Shown here one piece after another: positions 62,668 to 64,000 of a stretch of DNA of 64,000 nt. Numbering within the stretch: position 1 is the first letter of the stretch; each line of letters begins with the position of its first letter. The position numbers and the translations under genes are program-made. This stretch comes from Massilia litorea (GTDB lineage Bacteria; Pseudomonadota; Gammaproteobacteria; Burkholderiales; Burkholderiaceae_D): the NCBI RefSeq assembly GCF_015101885.1, contig NZ_CP062941.1, positions 1,984,001-2,048,000 of the forward strand, written 5' to 3'. The notes below the pieces were generated by a model that saw only the letters and a list, made by a program, of their open reading frames with translations, had not been told where the DNA came from and did no database searches.

Positions 62668-64000
62668 ATGGTTGCTCTCTCAAAAACGATTTTCAAGGCG
62701 TATGACATTCGCGGCGTGATCGACAGCACGCTCGACGCGGGCGTGGCACGCAGCATTGGCCAGGCCTTTGGCCAGGCGGCGCTTGCCAAGGGGGAGCGCA
62801 GCGTCGTGATCGGCCGCGACGGCCGTTTGTCGGGCCCGGCGCTGTCCGCAGCCCTGGCCGAAGGCCTGCAGGCCGCCGGCGTCGACGTCATCGACCTCGG
62901 CATGGTCGCCACGCCCATGGTCTATTTCGCCACCAATGTGCTCGAGGGTACGCGCTCGGGCATCATGGTCACGGGCAGCCACAATCCGCCCGACTACAAC
63001 GGTTTCAAAATGGTGCTCGCGGGCGAGGCGATCTACGGCGACGCGATCACGGCCTTGTACGACAGCATTCAGGCGCACGACGGCAGCAGCGCCGCCGACA
63101 AGGGCAGCTACCGCACCCACGACATCCGCGCCGCCTACCTCGAGCGCATCATCGGCGACGTCAAGATTGCGCGTCCGATCAAGATCGCGGTCGACTGCGG
63201 CAACGGCGTGGCCGGCGCCTTCGCGGGCGACCTGTACCGCGGCATGGGCTGCGAAGTCATCGAGCTGTTCTGCGAAGTCGACGGCCACTTCCCGAACCAC
63301 CACCCGGACCCGGCGCACCCGGAAAACCTGCAGGACCTGATCCGCGCGCTGCAAACGAGCGACGCCGAGATCGGCCTGGCCTTCGACGGCGACGGCGACC
63401 GCCTGGGCATCGTCACCAAGGACGGCCACATCATCTATCCGGACCGCCAGATGATGCTGTTTGCGGCCGATGTCCTGTCGCGCAATCCGGGTGCCGAAAT
63501 CCTGTACGACGTCAAATGCACGCGCCACCTGGCACCGTACATCGAGCAGCACGGCGGCCGTCCGCTGATGTACAAGACCGGCCACTCGCTGGTGAAGGCC
63601 AAGCTGAAGGAAACCGGGTCCCCGCTGGGCGGCGAGATGAGCGGCCACGTCTTCTTCAAGGACCGTTGGTACGGCTTCGACGACGGCCTGTATGCGGGCG
63701 CGCGCATGCTCGAATTGCTGACCAAAGTCGACGATCCGTCGGCGCTGCTGAACGCGCTGCCGATGGCGATCAGCACGCCCGAGCTGCACCTGCACCTGGA
63801 CGAGGGCGAGAACGTTGCGCTGATCGACAAGCTGCGTACCGACGCCACCTTCCCGACTTCGGAAAAAATCAACGACATCGACGGCCTGCGCGTCGAGTAC
63901 CCGGACGGTTTTGGCCTGGCCCGTTCGTCGAACACGACCCCGGTCGTGGTGCTGCGCTTCGAGGGCGAGAACCCGGAAGCGCTGGCGCGCATCCAGGACG
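62668..64000 (+). CDS. Phosphomannomutase/phosphoglucomutase (cut by window edge)
   Basis: The first 444 residues of an AlgC/ManB-type alpha-D-phosphohexomutase; the 3' end lies beyond the window. The phosphoserine is Ser104 in VTGSHNPPDYNG. The metal loop is FDGDGDRLG, the sugar-recognition motif is GGEMSGH, and the C-terminal phosphate-binding domain begins with EKINDIDGLRVEYPDG. It interconverts mannose or glucose 6- and 1-phosphates, feeding the rhamnose and other nucleotide sugars of the neighbouring genes. AAGG precedes the ATG. Confidence 0.94.
   Translation, partial: MVALSKTIFKAYDIRGVIDSTLDAGVARSIGQAFGQAALAKGERSVVIGRDGRLSGPALSAALAEGLQAAGVDVIDLGMVATPMVYFATNVLEGTRSGIMVTGSHNPPDYNGFKMVLAGEAIYGDAITALYDSIQAHDGSSAADKGSYRTHDIRAAYLERIIGDVKIARPIKIAVDCGNGVAGAFAGDLYRGMGCEVIELFCEVDGHFPNHHPDPAHPENLQDLIRALQTSDAEIGLAFDGDGDRLGIVTKDGHIIYPDRQMMLFAADVLSRNPGAEILYDVKCTRHLAPYIEQHGGRPLMYKTGHSLVKAKLKETGSPLGGEMSGHVFFKDRWYGFDDGLYAGARMLELLTKVDDPSALLNALPMAISTPELHLHLDEGENVALIDKLRTDATFPTSEKINDIDGLRVEYPDGFGLARSSNTTPVVVLRFEGENPEALARIQD

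Overview
This is a high-GC bacterial chromosome segment. Gene content and order point to a betaproteobacterium of the order Burkholderiales, most likely family Oxalobacteraceae (Massilia/Duganella/Telluria type). The signs are rppH divergent from proS; an ypjD-PP0621-pilS-pilR block near ffh; the aroQ-accB-accC-prmA-zinc-ribbon cluster; the yqgE-ruvX-pyrR-pyrB-pyrC' operon; a Chp (pilGHIJ-chpA) cluster; and a class Ia ribonucleotide reductase of the long, two-ATP-cone kind. The assignment rests on remembered gene order, so no species can be named. Almost all of the window is core chromosome. No rRNA, tRNA, CRISPR array, prophage or intact insertion sequence was seen.

Layout. 1-6 kb: the first codons of rppH (minus strand), then proS, a lytic transglycosylase and two tandem PhoA-type alkaline phosphatases (one lipoprotein, one periplasmic). 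5.7-7.8 kb: a SWIB-domain protein and ffh on the minus strand. 8.1-10.7 kb: a three-gene NitT/TauT-type ABC importer lying between ffh and the cytochrome-assembly-like gene ypjD. 10.8-15.0 kb: ypjD, a small zinc-ribbon protein, and the pilS/pilR two-component pair controlling type IV pili. 15.0-20.8 kb: nrdA and nrdB behind a candidate NrdR-regulated promoter. The array that follows consists of the native 3' end of nrdB plus three further partial copies, each with its own terminator. 21-24 kb: an empty stretch with one strong terminator, a 521-aa histone H1-like Ala/Lys/Pro repeat protein, and yggT. 24-31 kb (minus strand): adenosine kinase, a zinc-ribbon membrane protein, prmA, accC, accB, aroQ, a TlpA-type thioredoxin and an unknown protein. 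31-39.5 kb (plus strand): mpl, yqiA, ubiC, an RNase II/R-family enzyme, a TonB-like protein, aroE, mtgA and corA. 39.5-43 kb (minus strand): a secreted unknown, a GH19 chitinase-like enzyme, hemL and thiD. 43-52.5 kb: rubredoxin, then the Chp chemosensory cluster ending in a 1756-aa ChpA/PilL kinase. 52.5-64 kb: photolyase, the yqgE-ruvX-pyrR-pyrB-pyrC' operon, an acyltransferase, apaH, and surface-polysaccharide genes (rmlA, a WecA-like transferase, a truncated phosphomannomutase) with an H-NS-type gene among them.

Themes. Two type IV pilus control systems occur (PilSR for pilin transcription, Chp for twitching and surface response). Cell-wall enzymes are scattered throughout (lytic transglycosylase, Mpl, MtgA). 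Three different nucleoid-type proteins are present (SWIB, H1-like, H-NS). Intergenic spaces carry REP-type palindromes that begin with GTAG (5562, 35806 and 52481, with related palindromes at 23759 and 43287).

The observations most worth following are: the nrdB 3'-end array, whose terminator stems show compensatory base changes; the paired NrdR-like boxes over the nrdA promoter; the GTAG palindromes; and a dihydroorotase homologue (pyrC') that has lost its HxH metal ligands. No clearly new defence or biosynthetic system is visible.
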